DNA of 64,000 nucleotides from an uncultured Methanomassiliicoccaceae archaeon (GCA_905187815.1 CAJJJM010000003.1:124001-188000), one strand, 5' to 3'. Shown: positions 17,325 through 26,088, counted from the stretch's first letter. A program made the numbers and translations. The notes: generated by a model not told the origin, from the letters alone.

Positions 17325-17843
17325 ATGTCTGACGAATGCAAAATTCTCGATCCGACGGCGTTCGGATTGTTCTTCGTGGCAATCGTTTCCCTGCCGCTGG
17401 CTATCTCGGGAATCGGAGGCTACTTCGACAGCTCCGTATCGGTGGCTCTCGGGCCCCTGTTCATGGCTGCCTCATTCATGATTTTCATCGCAGCGATCGC
17501 CGCATACAGGGCTGGATCCAACTTCGGATTCATCGTGTTCGGTCTCGTCGCTCTCGGTGTGTTCCTTTCCGGAGTCTCCGGCGGAACCGACCAGTACGTC
17601 AATATCACTCTCGGTATCATCTACCTGGTCGCGCTGATCTGGTCCTACCGTGTCGGCAACCCCAAGACCCTGACTCTCATCCTGCTGACCACCGCCCTGA
17701 TCTTCCTGTTCCTGGGAATCGGAGGCTTCGCGGACAGCGCTGTTTGCAGTCAGCTGCTCATGGGAATCGCCGCTCTGGCCAACTTCGTGCTGACCCTCTA
17801 CCTGGCGTTTGCCCTGGCCGACGAGAAGCTCCCCTGCTACTGA
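17325..17843 (+). CDS. GPR1/FUN34/YaaH-family (acetate-type) transporter
   Basis: Inner membrane protein of 172 residues with six predicted hydrophobic helices. The N-terminal DPTAFGLFFVAIVSLPLA corresponds to the family's first helix (NPAPLGLF-type motif). Family members move acetate or succinate with protons. Acetate uptake for carbon would suit a heterotrophic-type methanogen, but substrate is inference. Strong promoter and ribosome site suggest high expression. It is followed by a pyrimidine-rich stretch (CCTTTTCCCTTTCC, 17871-17884) that may terminate transcription. Confidence 0.7.
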   Translation: MSDECKILDPTAFGLFFVAIVSLPLAISGIGGYFDSSVSVALGPLFMAASFMIFIAAIAAYRAGSNFGFIVFGLVALGVFLSGVSGGTDQYVNITLGIIYLVALIWSYRVGNPKTLTLILLTTALIFLFLGIGGFADSAVCSQLLMGIAALANFVLTLYLAFALADEKLPCY

Positions 17844-17930
17844 TGCGAAAGCGTCTATGGCAGAACTCAAACCTTTTCCCTTTCCGATTTTCAAAATAAT
17901 TATTATCTGTCGCGTGATGACCCGCTCATC

Positions 17931-18032
17931 ATGAAAGCTGAGACGAGAAAGAAGGTACTCGCCTGGGGCATGGTCCTCATCATGGTGGTCGTCATCGTCA
18001 CTGTCGCGGCATCCGCGCTGGCAGGGCAATGA
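17931..18032 (+). CDS. 33-residue single-span membrane peptide
   Basis: ATG 17931 to TGA 18032 encodes a short basic N-terminus (MKAETRKKVLAWG) and one hydrophobic helix (MVLIMVVVIVTVAASALA). Its stop overlaps the start of the SDR gene (ATGA), and the AT-rich box AAAATAATTATTAT at 17893-17906 lies about 25-38 bases before it, as for a leaderless gene. The arrangement makes real translation likely. No function is known. Confidence 0.55.
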   Translation: MKAETRKKVLAWGMVLIMVVVIVTVAASALAGQ

Positions 18033-18781
18033 TCGCCATCGTCACCGGAGCCTCGTCCGGAATAGGCGAGGAGTTCTGCAGAGCTCTGGATTCGAAAGGG
18101 CTTGATTGCATATGGTTAGTTGCTAGAAGGTCGGACAGGCTCCAGGAGGTCTCTGAAAGCCTCCGGACGCCATGCAGGATCGTCACCGCCAACCTGTCGG
18201 ACATCGAGGGCATACGCTCGCTCACAGATGTCATCGAGAACGAGAGGCCGGATGTCGGCTACCTCGTGAACTGCGCCGGATTCGGAAGGTTTGGCAGGAC
18301 ATGGGAGATATCATCGGAGGACACCGTGTCCATGATCTCCGTGAACGTCACCGCCCTCGTGGAGGTCACCCGCTGCTGCATCCCGTTCATGGGCAGGGGG
18401 TCCAGCATAATAGAGGTCTGCTCTGCATCGGCGTATTTGCCACTCCCGGAGCTGAACGTCTACTCGGCGACGAAGGCCTTCGTGAGGAGCTTCTGCGACG
18501 CCCTCAGGACCGAGCTCCGCGACAAGGGCATCGGCGTCCTCGAGGTGTCACCAGGTTGGGTGGGGACCGATTTCATCAACATCTCGACGGACGGACGCAC
18601 GGTCCCCGACAAGGTGTTCAAGCACACGGTCACCAAGGAGGACGTTGTCGTCATGGCGATGTCGGACCTTGCCAAGGGTAGGAACCGTTCAATCTGCGGC
18701 GGATACAACAGATTCCAGGTGTTCGCATGCAGGCACATGCCCCGTTTCGCCAGCATCGTCTGGTGCAGGTCCCTCAGGTGA
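18029..18781 (+). CDS. Short-chain dehydrogenase/reductase (SDR)
   Basis: NAD(P)-dependent oxidoreductase of the classical SDR family, 250 residues. It has TGASSGIGEEF (cofactor loop, residues 6-16), NCAGFG near 83, the catalytic Ser in EVCSASAYLP and the catalytic YSATK near residue 150. The arginines after the second strand (VARRSDRL) favour NADPH. The C-terminus carries a short basic-hydrophobic tail seen in the DltE/YqjQ-like group. It is translationally coupled to the membrane peptide upstream and followed by a GNAT gene after four bases. Substrate unknown. Confidence 0.88.
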   Translation: MIAIVTGASSGIGEEFCRALDSKGLDCIWLVARRSDRLQEVSESLRTPCRIVTANLSDIEGIRSLTDVIENERPDVGYLVNCAGFGRFGRTWEISSEDTVSMISVNVTALVEVTRCCIPFMGRGSSIIEVCSASAYLPLPELNVYSATKAFVRSFCDALRTELRDKGIGVLEVSPGWVGTDFINISTDGRTVPDKVFKHTVTKEDVVVMAMSDLAKGRNRSICGGYNRFQVFACRHMPRFASIVWCRSLR

Positions 18782-18785
18782 TCGG

Positions 18786-19382
18786 TTGATCAGGGAGTTC
18801 CACGAGTCCGACGTCGAGCCACTTTCCAGGATTATCCTAACCACATGGGAGATGGATTCATATGGACAGGGTCTGGGAATACCAGCTTCCGAAGCCTATC
18901 TCAGATCATGCATGCACAGCAGCCGCTTCATCAGGGTACTGGAAGTCGACGGCGATGTCATAGGATGCGTTATGGCCCGGGTCGGAAGGAACCGCATCGG
19001 GCTGGGGGCGATCGCCGATTCCATTCGTCTGAGCAGACACATCCGCGGCATGGAAGGAATCGACGGCCTCATCTCCGACACGAGGGTCCTGAAAGAGACG
19101 GACAGGGAGTTGGAGCGCGAATGCGGCATCGATTTCGATGGTGAGCTGGTCCTGCTCATAATCTCCGAGGATTCCCGCGGAAAGGGATTCGGGAGGCTTC
19201 TCTTCGATTCCGCAGAGGAGTTTTTCCGCGAAAATGGTGCACGTGATATCCTGATCTTCACCGATGACGACTGTGGATATGCGTTCTACGACCATCTGGG
19301 TGCAAGACGCCTTGCCGTCAGGGACGTCCGTCTAGTCAATGAGGACCTCCGCATGATGGCTTATCATTATATTGTTAAATAA
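18786..19382 (+). CDS. GNAT-family N-acetyltransferase
   Basis: Acetyl-CoA-dependent acetyltransferase of 198 residues. The acetyl-CoA loop is visible in ISEDSRGKGFGRLLFDSAEE near residue 120, and GYAFYDHLGARRLAV near 165 is the typical last part of the fold. The open frame extends upstream, but residues before LIREFHESD are antisense-like overlap with the SDR gene; TTG 18786 is chosen because AGGTGATC at 18776-18783 matches the complement of the 16S 3' end. It probably shares a transcript with the SDR gene. Substrate unknown. Confidence 0.78.
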   Translation: MIREFHESDVEPLSRIILTTWEMDSYGQGLGIPASEAYLRSCMHSSRFIRVLEVDGDVIGCVMARVGRNRIGLGAIADSIRLSRHIRGMEGIDGLISDTRVLKETDRELERECGIDFDGELVLLIISEDSRGKGFGRLLFDSAEEFFRENGARDILIFTDDDCGYAFYDHLGARRLAVRDVRLVNEDLRMMAYHYIVK

Positions 19383-19464
19383 CCATTTTGAATTAATTTA
19401 TTCAATAAAGCAATCAGTTTAATTATTTCACATTATGATTGATAACCGATAACAACATCCTGAG

Positions 19465-20029
19465 ATGTACGGAGATATCCGTGTGGCTAGGATCTCTGTC
19501 GATCTGTCGGGTAGGATATCATCCATAATCAGGATCGAATCGGCAGATCACATGCCCCCTGGGACGATGGCCATCGGCCAAGAGACCACCATGTGGTTGA
19601 GAAGCTGGTGGAATGAGGGCAGGCAATTCGGCAACTTCGGAATCTTGAGGGGTCCGGAATCTTTAAGACCTATCGGATTTGCCCCGATTTTCGATACCGG
19701 TTCTTCAATGGGATTCGATCAGCCCACAGTGTGGATCAGGGGAAAACGACCTTGGATGTCTGCCCGTCGAGATCACCCACAGGGACAAGATCGGATTGAT
19801 CCCTTCGTTCGACCGGTTGGATTCGGATTCGCTAAACGGTTTCGGAGAAGAGGTCATCGACCTCCTCGATGTCGAAGGGTCGATTATCGACAGCGATTGT
19901 GTGGCAGCTGTCGCAGAATACCTGGAACGGGGAGTTTCCGGACTCCCCGCCTTCATCGACTTCGATGTGCCCCCATCGGATAATCCGAGACTGACATCAT
20001 TCTCTGAACCCACAGACGTCGATCAATGA
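19465..20029 (+). pseudogene. Decayed HipA-like kinase, frameshifted
   Basis: In one frame the sequence reads NEGRQFGNFGILRGPESL then GFAPIFDTGSSMGFD, which resembles the catalytic and metal-binding segments of HipA-type Ser/Thr kinases (consensus NxDRHxxNFG and APIFDSGTSL). Near 19745 homology moves to the next frame, with DRLDSDSLNGFGEEVIDLL and a helical tail ending at 20029. The catalytic Asp is replaced by Gly and the His by Gln, and the N-terminal part is absent. So three kinds of damage agree: truncation, frameshift and lost active site. The family is inferred from these short motifs only. Confidence 0.55.
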
Positions 20030-20071
20030 GACGGTGGAATCGAATGTCGGATCACGGATGATCAGCAGGAT

Positions 20072-20596
20072 TCAGACCTTGTAGACCCAACCATCCTTTC
20101 TCGGCTTCGCATCAGGGATGTCCCCATCAGGATAACCGAGGATGCAGTGTCCGATACCCTCGTAATCCTCCTCGATCCCTAGGTCCTTGAGGATCTCCTT
20201 TCCCTCCAGACTGTCGAACTCCTCCTTCGCCCTGTGGATCCAGCAGCTGCCGATGCCGAGTGAGTGGGCTGCGAGCATCAGGTTCCCCATCACGAGGCTC
20301 CCGTCGTAGATGTATGTGGGGACGGACCTGTCGGCAAGGACTATAAGCACCACGGGGGCACCGTAGAACGGGTCGGTATCGACGCCCATGATGTCAGCGT
20401 TCATCTTGGACAGCCTGTCGCGCATGGAGCGATCCCTCACGACGATGATTATCGGTGATTGCAGACCGCTGCCTGTAGCGGCGAAGGTGCCCGCTTCGAC
20501 GATTCTGTCCACGATGTCGTCGGGAACCATGTCCGCTCTGTAGGAACGGATGCTCCTGCGGGATTCAATTGCTTCAATCACTGAATTTCCGTCCAT
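20072..20596 (-). CDS. Nitroreductase-family FMN oxidoreductase
   Basis: Small flavoprotein of 174 residues using NAD(P)H to reduce nitro or quinone-like compounds. The N-terminal AIESRRSIRSYRADMVP is the FMN-binding start of the family, and AAHSLGIGSCWIHRAKEEF near residue 112 is the second conserved patch. The ATG at 20596 gives the usual length. It stands alone between the HipA remnant and the acyltransferase gene. Confidence 0.9.
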   Translation of the reverse strand: MDGNSVIEAIESRRSIRSYRADMVPDDIVDRIVEAGTFAATGSGLQSPIIIVVRDRSMRDRLSKMNADIMGVDTDPFYGAPVVLIVLADRSVPTYIYDGSLVMGNLMLAAHSLGIGSCWIHRAKEEFDSLEGKEILKDLGIEEDYEGIGHCILGYPDGDIPDAKPRKDGWVYKV

Positions 20597-20662
20597 GAGA
20601 TTTCATTGCATACAGGTTATTAATACTTATCTTCAGCATACTATAATAATATAGCTGATTAA

Positions 20663-21703
20663 TTAACATACTGATTTTTTATCGGATATGCTCTGATACG
20701 CTGCATCATATCTGGAAAGGACGTATCCGCAGACACGGAACAACACGTAACCAAGAATGAGTGTGGCGATGCCTGCCATCACGGTGGACCACAGGACCGA
20801 TTCAGTGACGTTCGGGTACATGTAGTGCAGCATGTTCATGTGGAGCAGATACAGCTCCAGGGACATCCCACTGAGAAATGCGGCCGCGGAGCTGACCCAT
20901 GGTATCTGAGACAATTCGGATGACACAGCTCCGATGAGGATCATGGTCGGACCGACGGACATCTCCGTGTCAGGCCATGTCACGAATATCATGTATAATG
21001 AGACTAGTATCGCCATGATCAGCAGTAACCATCCCTTCCTCAGATCCACAGCGAGGAATGCAACCGCCATAACGCTGGCAAGCACTCCGGAAAGCGATGT
21101 CATGATGAAATCCACCGGAACACTCGGGTAACGGTCGTTGAGCAACAGCAGTGGCGTAATCAACAGGAACAGCAGAGCCGAGATCAATCCGCGGTTCATC
21201 TTGGAGAAGGATCCCCTGCAGGTATACCATGCCACTCCGAGCACGAAGCACAGGCCGGATCTGTAGTAGAGGTCGCTGTTGAAATGATACCATAGGACGA
21301 ACATAACGAACAGTGTTCCTGCAGCGATAAGCAACAATGCTTTCCTGCGATTGCTGATGAACATCGAGAGATAGAACACTATGTAGAATGCGACAAGTTC
21401 GGTGATGTACCATAAGGGAACACCGAACGTCGCTGTGAATTCCACAAGAAACTGGTCCCATGAGCGGTGAATAGTGAACACGAAGGCTGCGAGTACCGTC
21501 ATTATGATCCAATACTGAATCATCAGGCCGAGGACGCGTCTGTGCAGGAAACTCCTCGCATAGTCCGGTTTGTTGGCCAGGCTGTATTCCAGGCCATATC
21601 CGGTAAGGAAGAAGAAAACGGAAACGCAGACATGTCCGAGATCAGGAGTCAGGAATCCCATGTGGATGCCTGCATGGAAAATGAAGATGGCGACTATCAG
21701 CAC
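20663..21703 (-). CDS. Acyltransferase-3 family membrane protein, 5' end probably frameshifted
   Basis: Integral membrane O-acyltransferase of about 346 residues with roughly ten hydrophobic helices, of the type that decorates surface sugars. Family-like segments are IVAIFIFHAGIHMG at the start (the catalytic His region) and FFFLTGYGLEYSL. The open frame begins at GTG 21703, but it continues upstream as NTKALRL without a start until a stop at 21744. The neighbouring frame supplies a plausible beginning from ATG 21789 (MKMVRLMEIPRS). Adding one C to the run of four at 21728-21731 would join both into one protein. It may be a real mutation, a phase switch or a sequencing error. Confidence 0.75.
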   Translation of the reverse strand: MLIVAIFIFHAGIHMGFLTPDLGHVCVSVFFFLTGYGLEYSLANKPDYARSFLHRRVLGLMIQYWIIMTVLAAFVFTIHRSWDQFLVEFTATFGVPLWYITELVAFYIVFYLSMFISNRRKALLLIAAGTLFVMFVLWYHFNSDLYYRSGLCFVLGVAWYTCRGSFSKMNRGLISALLFLLITPLLLLNDRYPSVPVDFIMTSLSGVLASVMAVAFLAVDLRKGWLLLIMAILVSLYMIFVTWPDTEMSVGPTMILIGAVSSELSQIPWVSSAAAFLSGMSLELYLLHMNMLHYMYPNVTESVLWSTVMAGIATLILGYVLFRVCGYVLSRYDAAYQSISDKKSVC

Positions 21704-21814
21704 GAGCCTCAGAGCTTTGGTGTTATAGGGGCCAATGCATCCTCACGGCAGATGCTGCGCGGTATCTCCATCAACCGGACCATCTTCATATTCGATATAT
21801 ACTTAGCTATTTAG

Positions 21815-22487
21815 ACCGATGTGTTATTTCGATAAAAATCAATACGATAAAGCATCCAGATTAATTAATTCTAAATCACCAAATCTACATTTGGTTTTGA
21901 CAGAAAAACTGAGGTAATAGGCCATCGGAGGCATCGACCCCCCTATGGAAATGCAGTGAGGTGGGATCATCCCAATGACCGTCAAAAAACGATGGTTCGT
22001 ACAGGGTTTTCGGTGCAATCAGACCCATATTAAGTTGATATTCGGGAGACCGTCGTGGACAAAGAAGTGCCTAAAAACTTGATGATTTTTGAATTTCGTT
22101 TCCAATATGACATTTTTCTAGGAAATATCAATTTTCCGTATCATTTGCACCACATTTCATTGTTTTCAGCACAAATTCAATTTGTTGATTATTAATATCG
22201 AGAATTAAGTAATAAGCTTAATTAATATTGCTCTTCTTAGGAAATCAGAACTGCGGAGTAATGATTCGCATTTAATTTACTAAGTAATGTATTCAGCTTA
22301 ATTAATAATTTGTTATAAGAATTGTGAAAGAAATTTGAGAAATATTCAATTCTTGTCGAAATTTTGCGAGAGTTCGAGAATGAAAGGAAATGTATCATTT
22401 TTAATCAGAACCTGTGGCAAAGTGTAAATGGAATAATAATTTAGTTGATTGCTTAATCTGCTAATTATTTTATACAATCGGCCTAGT
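21815..22487. other. AT-rich intergenic region with degenerate direct repeats
   Basis: About 670 bases with no convincing gene. TAAGTAATAAGCTTAATTAAT at 22207-22227 recurs imperfectly at 22281-22306 (TAAGTAAT and AGCTTAATTAAT separated by five bases more). GGGATCATCCC at 21963-21973 is a perfect inverted repeat, followed directly by a 35-codon frame from ATG 21975 to 22082 with no known match. Composition is much richer in A and T than the surroundings. Confidence 0.4.
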
Positions 22488-22985
22488 TCACATCGGACTG
22501 AATATACGGTCGAATTCTTCGCGCACAACCTTGAACAGGAACTCCCTCCTCATCCAGTTGATCATGAGTCCCCTGCCATCATCGAGATGGAACTCGCTAC
22601 TGGTGAAATTGAAGAAACGAGCGAAAAACAGATACTCCGGATTGCGCGGAGTCCCGCCGACACCCAATGCAAGGAATGCTGGCCGATCCGAGTCATCCTG
22701 CACCCATTTCCTCATGCCGAACGTCTTGGGGAATATCTCCACCACACCGTCAGAGGGTGAATCCTCAACATAGTAGCACAGCACGTTGAAAACCCACTCA
22801 TCCGAGTCCATGACCTCTATGTCGGGCTCGAAGGGATCATCGGACAGGTTAGTGTCGAGGACCTCATACATCCCATCTGGATCGTCGAACATCTCCGTTA
22901 TGGCCTCGCAGAATTCCTCCTGCGGTGCTCCGATGTCACAGGGCGGCTCCCTCATGGAGTGTGGATGCAACAGGATGTATTTCAT
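22488..22985 (-). CDS. Hypothetical protein
   Basis: No family is recognised. The 165-residue product is acidic, with a Gly-Gly turn (FLALGVGGTPRNPEYLF) and an ending rich in aromatic and basic residues (RREFLFKVVREEFDRIF). It reads as a compact soluble domain with a normal composition, unlike antisense frames. ATG 22985 is taken; an in-frame TTG lies four codons upstream. It is divergent from the HAD phosphatase gene, with only 42 bases between the two starts. Confidence 0.6.
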   Translation of the reverse strand: MKYILLHPHSMREPPCDIGAPQEEFCEAITEMFDDPDGMYEVLDTNLSDDPFEPDIEVMDSDEWVFNVLCYYVEDSPSDGVVEIFPKTFGMRKWVQDDSDRPAFLALGVGGTPRNPEYLFFARFFNFTSSEFHLDDGRGLMINWMRREFLFKVVREEFDRIFSPM

Positions 22986-23027
22986 CTGACCCGTCAAGGT
23001 TATGATGCATCCGTCGTTACACCTGCC

Positions 23028-23666
23028 ATGGACACCGACCTCGTAGTCTACGACATGGACGGCACCTTGGCAGATACATCGCCCGGAATCATCTCATCGT
23101 TCATGTACACCGCACAAGCGTTGGAGGTGCCCGAACCGTCGATCGAGACGCTCTACATGAACATGGGCGGCTCGCTCATCGACAACATGGCGAGGATCTA
23201 CGGCGTGGACCATGATTCAGCGATTGAGGCTGCCAGGATATACCGCGAACACTACGGTCGGGAGGGGTATCTCCAGGCGAAGCTCTTCCCCGGCATGGAG
23301 GAGTCCCTGCGTGAGATCCGTCGCAGGGGCATATCGCTCGGTGTAGCGACCATGAAACTGGACGAATACGCCAAGAAGCTGGTGGAGCACTGGGGGATCG
23401 CGGACCTCTTCGACGATGTATGCGGAGCTGATTGCTTCGGGGTGCTCTCGAAGTCTGATCTAATCGACAGATGCATCTACGCATCTGGAGCAGAGCCATC
23501 GAGAACGTTGATGGTCGGGGATTCCACGAACGACCTCATCGGTGCCCGCGACAGCGGAACAAGATTCGTCGCAGTCACGTTCGGATATGGTTTCACCCCG
23601 GAGATCTGTCGTTCCAACGGGATCGACTACGTCGAGACCCCCGGGGCGGTTCTGGAGTTCCTGTGA
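23028..23666 (+). CDS. HAD-family phosphatase (phosphoglycolate phosphatase-like)
   Basis: Aspartate-nucleophile phosphatase of 212 residues. Motif I is VVYDMDGTLADT at residues 6-17 (both catalytic Asp present), motif II is SLGVATMK near 105, motif III Lys is in GVLSKSDLIDR near 147, and motif IV is MVGDSTNDLIGARDSG near 168. A four-helix cap between motifs I and II places it in subclass IA with Gph and PpaX. ATG 23028 is chosen since motif I follows at once; the longer open frame runs back over the divergent gene. It ends directly against the converging coiled-coil gene. Confidence 0.9.
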   Translation: MDTDLVVYDMDGTLADTSPGIISSFMYTAQALEVPEPSIETLYMNMGGSLIDNMARIYGVDHDSAIEAARIYREHYGREGYLQAKLFPGMEESLREIRRRGISLGVATMKLDEYAKKLVEHWGIADLFDDVCGADCFGVLSKSDLIDRCIYASGAEPSRTLMVGDSTNDLIGARDSGTRFVAVTFGYGFTPEICRSNGIDYVETPGAVLEFL

Positions 23667-24911
23667 TCAGAGCATGTCGGCGTATCTGCTGAGCATGACT
23701 TCCTGGATGTGCTCGATGACCTTGTTGTAGCCGTACTCCACGACGGCCTGGTCGGGGGTGAGGCTGTTGGAGTAGATGCTCTGGCTGCGTGGTTCGGGGG
23801 ATTCGTCTATGATGGAGAGTATCCTGCGGAATCCGTCGAGGATGCTGTTCAGGTCCGAGTAGTCCATGCCCAGAAGGGCGTCGCAGATGCTGATGTCGAC
23901 CTTCAGGAAGCTCACGATGTTGTCGCAGATGGTCTCATCCATCTTCCCCTCCATGGAGAGGTCGATGAACTCGTCCATCTTGGCGTCCTTCATGGCCTTT
24001 GCAGCAGCGACGATCTCCCTCTGCGAATCAGTCAGGATCCTGTCGACTGCCGGAGCCTTCCCGGTCTGCTCCGCCTTTTCCGTGACTGGAGCTTCGCTCA
24101 TCATCTCCTCAGCGAGAGAATCCGCCTGAGCATCGGAGATCTCCTCCTTCAGAGCCTCGACCTCGCCGGTGAGCTCGGAGTTGTCCTCGAGGGCTGCCTC
24201 CATCTCGGTCTCGACGGCGGCGATCTCGTTTTCCTTCGCGGAGACCTCGGACTGGAGCTCCTCGATCCTCCCCTTCAGGATGGCTATCTGCTCGTTCGCC
24301 TTGGAGAGCTCCTCGGAGAGGGAGTCCAGCTGGGCTACGGCTGACTCGAGCTCGGCGTTCCTTTTCCTGAGAGATGCCAGCTCGGACTGGAGGGTGTCCC
24401 TCTCGTTCTGGACGGTGCTGAGCTCGTCGCTGACGGAGGCATTCTCGGTCATCTTGAAGTCGAGCTCCTCCGAGAGCTCCTCGTTCCTCTTCCGTACGAT
24501 AGCCAGCTCCTCCTTGAGGGCGTCCAGCGCATCACGGCTTCCGTCGGATTCCGATTTGATAGATTCCACGGCATCGGAGATGAGCTGCCTCACATAATCG
24601 GCCAGATCCTCTGGTACCGATTCCTCGATGGCGGGATCGACCTTCATGGCGTTGAACGCATCCTCGTCCGCCCTCTCTCCGGGGGAGAGTCTTTCGAGAT
24701 ACGCGGGATCGTCTATGGCCTCGAGGGAAATCTCGGTCTCCCCGTCGGTGTCCAGAAGGGTGTCGCATGCATCGATGTCGTCGCCGAGGCTGACGATGAT
24801 ATCTATGTAATCATCGATGTTCCCGCTGTCGATCTTCGCCATGGAAGCGAAGATCATGATCTCATTCAGTTTCCTGTCCCTGACTCTCGAAACGAGGCCT
24901 GCATCCCACAT
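23667..24911 (-). CDS. Coiled-coil protein with two flanking helical repeat domains
   Basis: Cytosolic protein of 414 residues. Residues about 115-285 form a long coiled coil rich in Glu, Leu and Ser. The flanks are related to each other: YIDIIVSLGDDIDACDTLL near residue 36 and CDNIVSFLKVDISICDALLG near 325, each followed by an acidic loop with a Leu-Asp pair. The same pattern appears in the two genes upstream and in the gene at 51743. CTTTTATAAG at 24933-24942 lies at leaderless distance from ATG 24911. No published family is recognised; a scaffold or sensor role is a guess. Confidence 0.7.
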   Translation of the reverse strand: MWDAGLVSRVRDRKLNEIMIFASMAKIDSGNIDDYIDIIVSLGDDIDACDTLLDTDGETEISLEAIDDPAYLERLSPGERADEDAFNAMKVDPAIEESVPEDLADYVRQLISDAVESIKSESDGSRDALDALKEELAIVRKRNEELSEELDFKMTENASVSDELSTVQNERDTLQSELASLRKRNAELESAVAQLDSLSEELSKANEQIAILKGRIEELQSEVSAKENEIAAVETEMEAALEDNSELTGEVEALKEEISDAQADSLAEEMMSEAPVTEKAEQTGKAPAVDRILTDSQREIVAAAKAMKDAKMDEFIDLSMEGKMDETICDNIVSFLKVDISICDALLGMDYSDLNSILDGFRRILSIIDESPEPRSQSIYSNSLTPDQAVVEYGYNKVIEHIQEVMLSRYADML

Positions 24912-24952
24912 GAGCCTCGTATCTTCTTAGTTGTTCTTATAAAAGTGGTTGC

Positions 24953-25699
24953 CTAACTCATGAAGGAGTTGAGTATGCACCTGGCGCATAGAATCGAGAG
25001 GTAGTGGCCGCGCGCTTCGGTGAGCATCGAAATGAACTCCAGGTGGATGCGGCCCACATCGAGAGCGAAGATCCTCTCGAACTCCTCCCCGTCCAGCAAT
25101 GATATGCGATGCATGACATCGGAGATCTCGGCGCTGTCCGCCTCCTTTCCGGAATCGATGCGGAGAAGCAGGGAGCATTCGTCTGCGACCGCTACGGCAT
25201 ATCCCTTCGGCCCGATGCCAGAGTCGTCGATATCGTCGCACCTCTCCGCAATCTCGCGGAGCTCGTCGCGAACGGAGATGATCATGCGGACCTCGTGCGG
25301 TTTTAGAACATGGTCCGCTGTCGACAGGATGTGTGTCAGTTCTAGGCCCTTCCGTATCAGGTATGTGTTGGAGATCAGTGCCGTGAGCATCCAGATGTAC
25401 TGACCCTCGTCATCCTTCTCGGTGGGGGTCATCGACTCCATATAGGCGGCGTAAATCGTCGGAGGAAGGGCCGAAAGGTCCTCGTCGAACGACTCGAGCT
25501 GACGGACGATGTCCGAGAAATCGTTGGTCCCGATGCAGATCATGAGTTGGCACCTGGCGATGTCACGGACCAGCTCATCGGCTACCATGACGCGCTGAGC
25601 CTCGGTGAGGTTCTGATTGAAGGAGACTGCGGCGGCCTCCACCCCCTTGCGCATCATCACGCGCTTGAGAACCTCCACATCCTCCCTGTCGAATATCAT
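24953..25699 (-). CDS. Hypothetical helical protein, second gene of a coupled pair
   Basis: 248 residues, almost wholly helical by composition, with no signal peptide or membrane span. A segment near residue 43 (LVRDIARCQLMICIGTNDF) resembles the repeated pattern seen in the coiled-coil gene downstream. It contains several conserved-looking acidic and Cys positions but no catalytic motif. ATG 25699 overlaps the stop of the upstream gene (ATGA), so the two are translated together. Function unknown. Confidence 0.65.
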   Translation of the reverse strand: MIFDREDVEVLKRVMMRKGVEAAAVSFNQNLTEAQRVMVADELVRDIARCQLMICIGTNDFSDIVRQLESFDEDLSALPPTIYAAYMESMTPTEKDDEGQYIWMLTALISNTYLIRKGLELTHILSTADHVLKPHEVRMIISVRDELREIAERCDDIDDSGIGPKGYAVAVADECSLLLRIDSGKEADSAEISDVMHRISLLDGEEFERIFALDVGRIHLEFISMLTEARGHYLSILCARCILNSFMS

Positions 25700-26088
25700 A
25701 GCGCCCCTTTCTCCATGACGCGGCGGATCGCGGATTTGAGTTCCTTCATGCAGGAGTGGGTAATCCTCTCATCTGCTCTCGATGAGGGCTCGATCTCCCT
25801 GAGATACTGTGCGTACGCGCGCGCGGAGGGTTCGCTGAGTCCGGTGAGATAGATGAGATTGTCATTGTCCTCCGAGTCCAGAGAATCGATGCTGTCATCG
25901 TAATACGCGGCGCCGACCGCATAGTACCTGATGTCGTACTCGAGGAAATCCACTATCTCCGAGTATATCGCTCCCTTCTCGGGATTCTCGAATGCCTTCA
26001 GGAGGAACGCCTGCTTCTCCGCTTCCTTCCTCTCGATACCTAGCCTGAACTTCTCCGCCAGTTCCGCTCTGGTTATGCTCTGTTTCAT
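25696..26088 (-). CDS. Hypothetical helical protein of the shared-domain family
   Basis: 130 residues. The core EIVDFLEYDIRYYAVGAAYY near residue 43 followed by DSIDSLDSEDNDNLIYLTGL is similar to the flanks of the protein at 23667-24911 and to the core of the protein at 51743-52318. It opens a two-gene unit with the next gene through an ATGA overlap. The upstream region has an AT-rich box and the short hairpin GTTGAT-AACTTA-ATCAAC at 26107-26124. Function unknown. Confidence 0.65.
   Translation of the reverse strand: MKQSITRAELAEKFRLGIERKEAEKQAFLLKAFENPEKGAIYSEIVDFLEYDIRYYAVGAAYYDDSIDSLDSEDNDNLIYLTGLSEPSARAYAQYLREIEPSSRADERITHSCMKELKSAIRRVMEKGAL

Noticed and set aside
24933..24960. A hairpin terminator after the helical gene ending at 24953
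   Set aside because: The sequence there reads as the TATA box of the next minus-strand gene and forms no stable stem.
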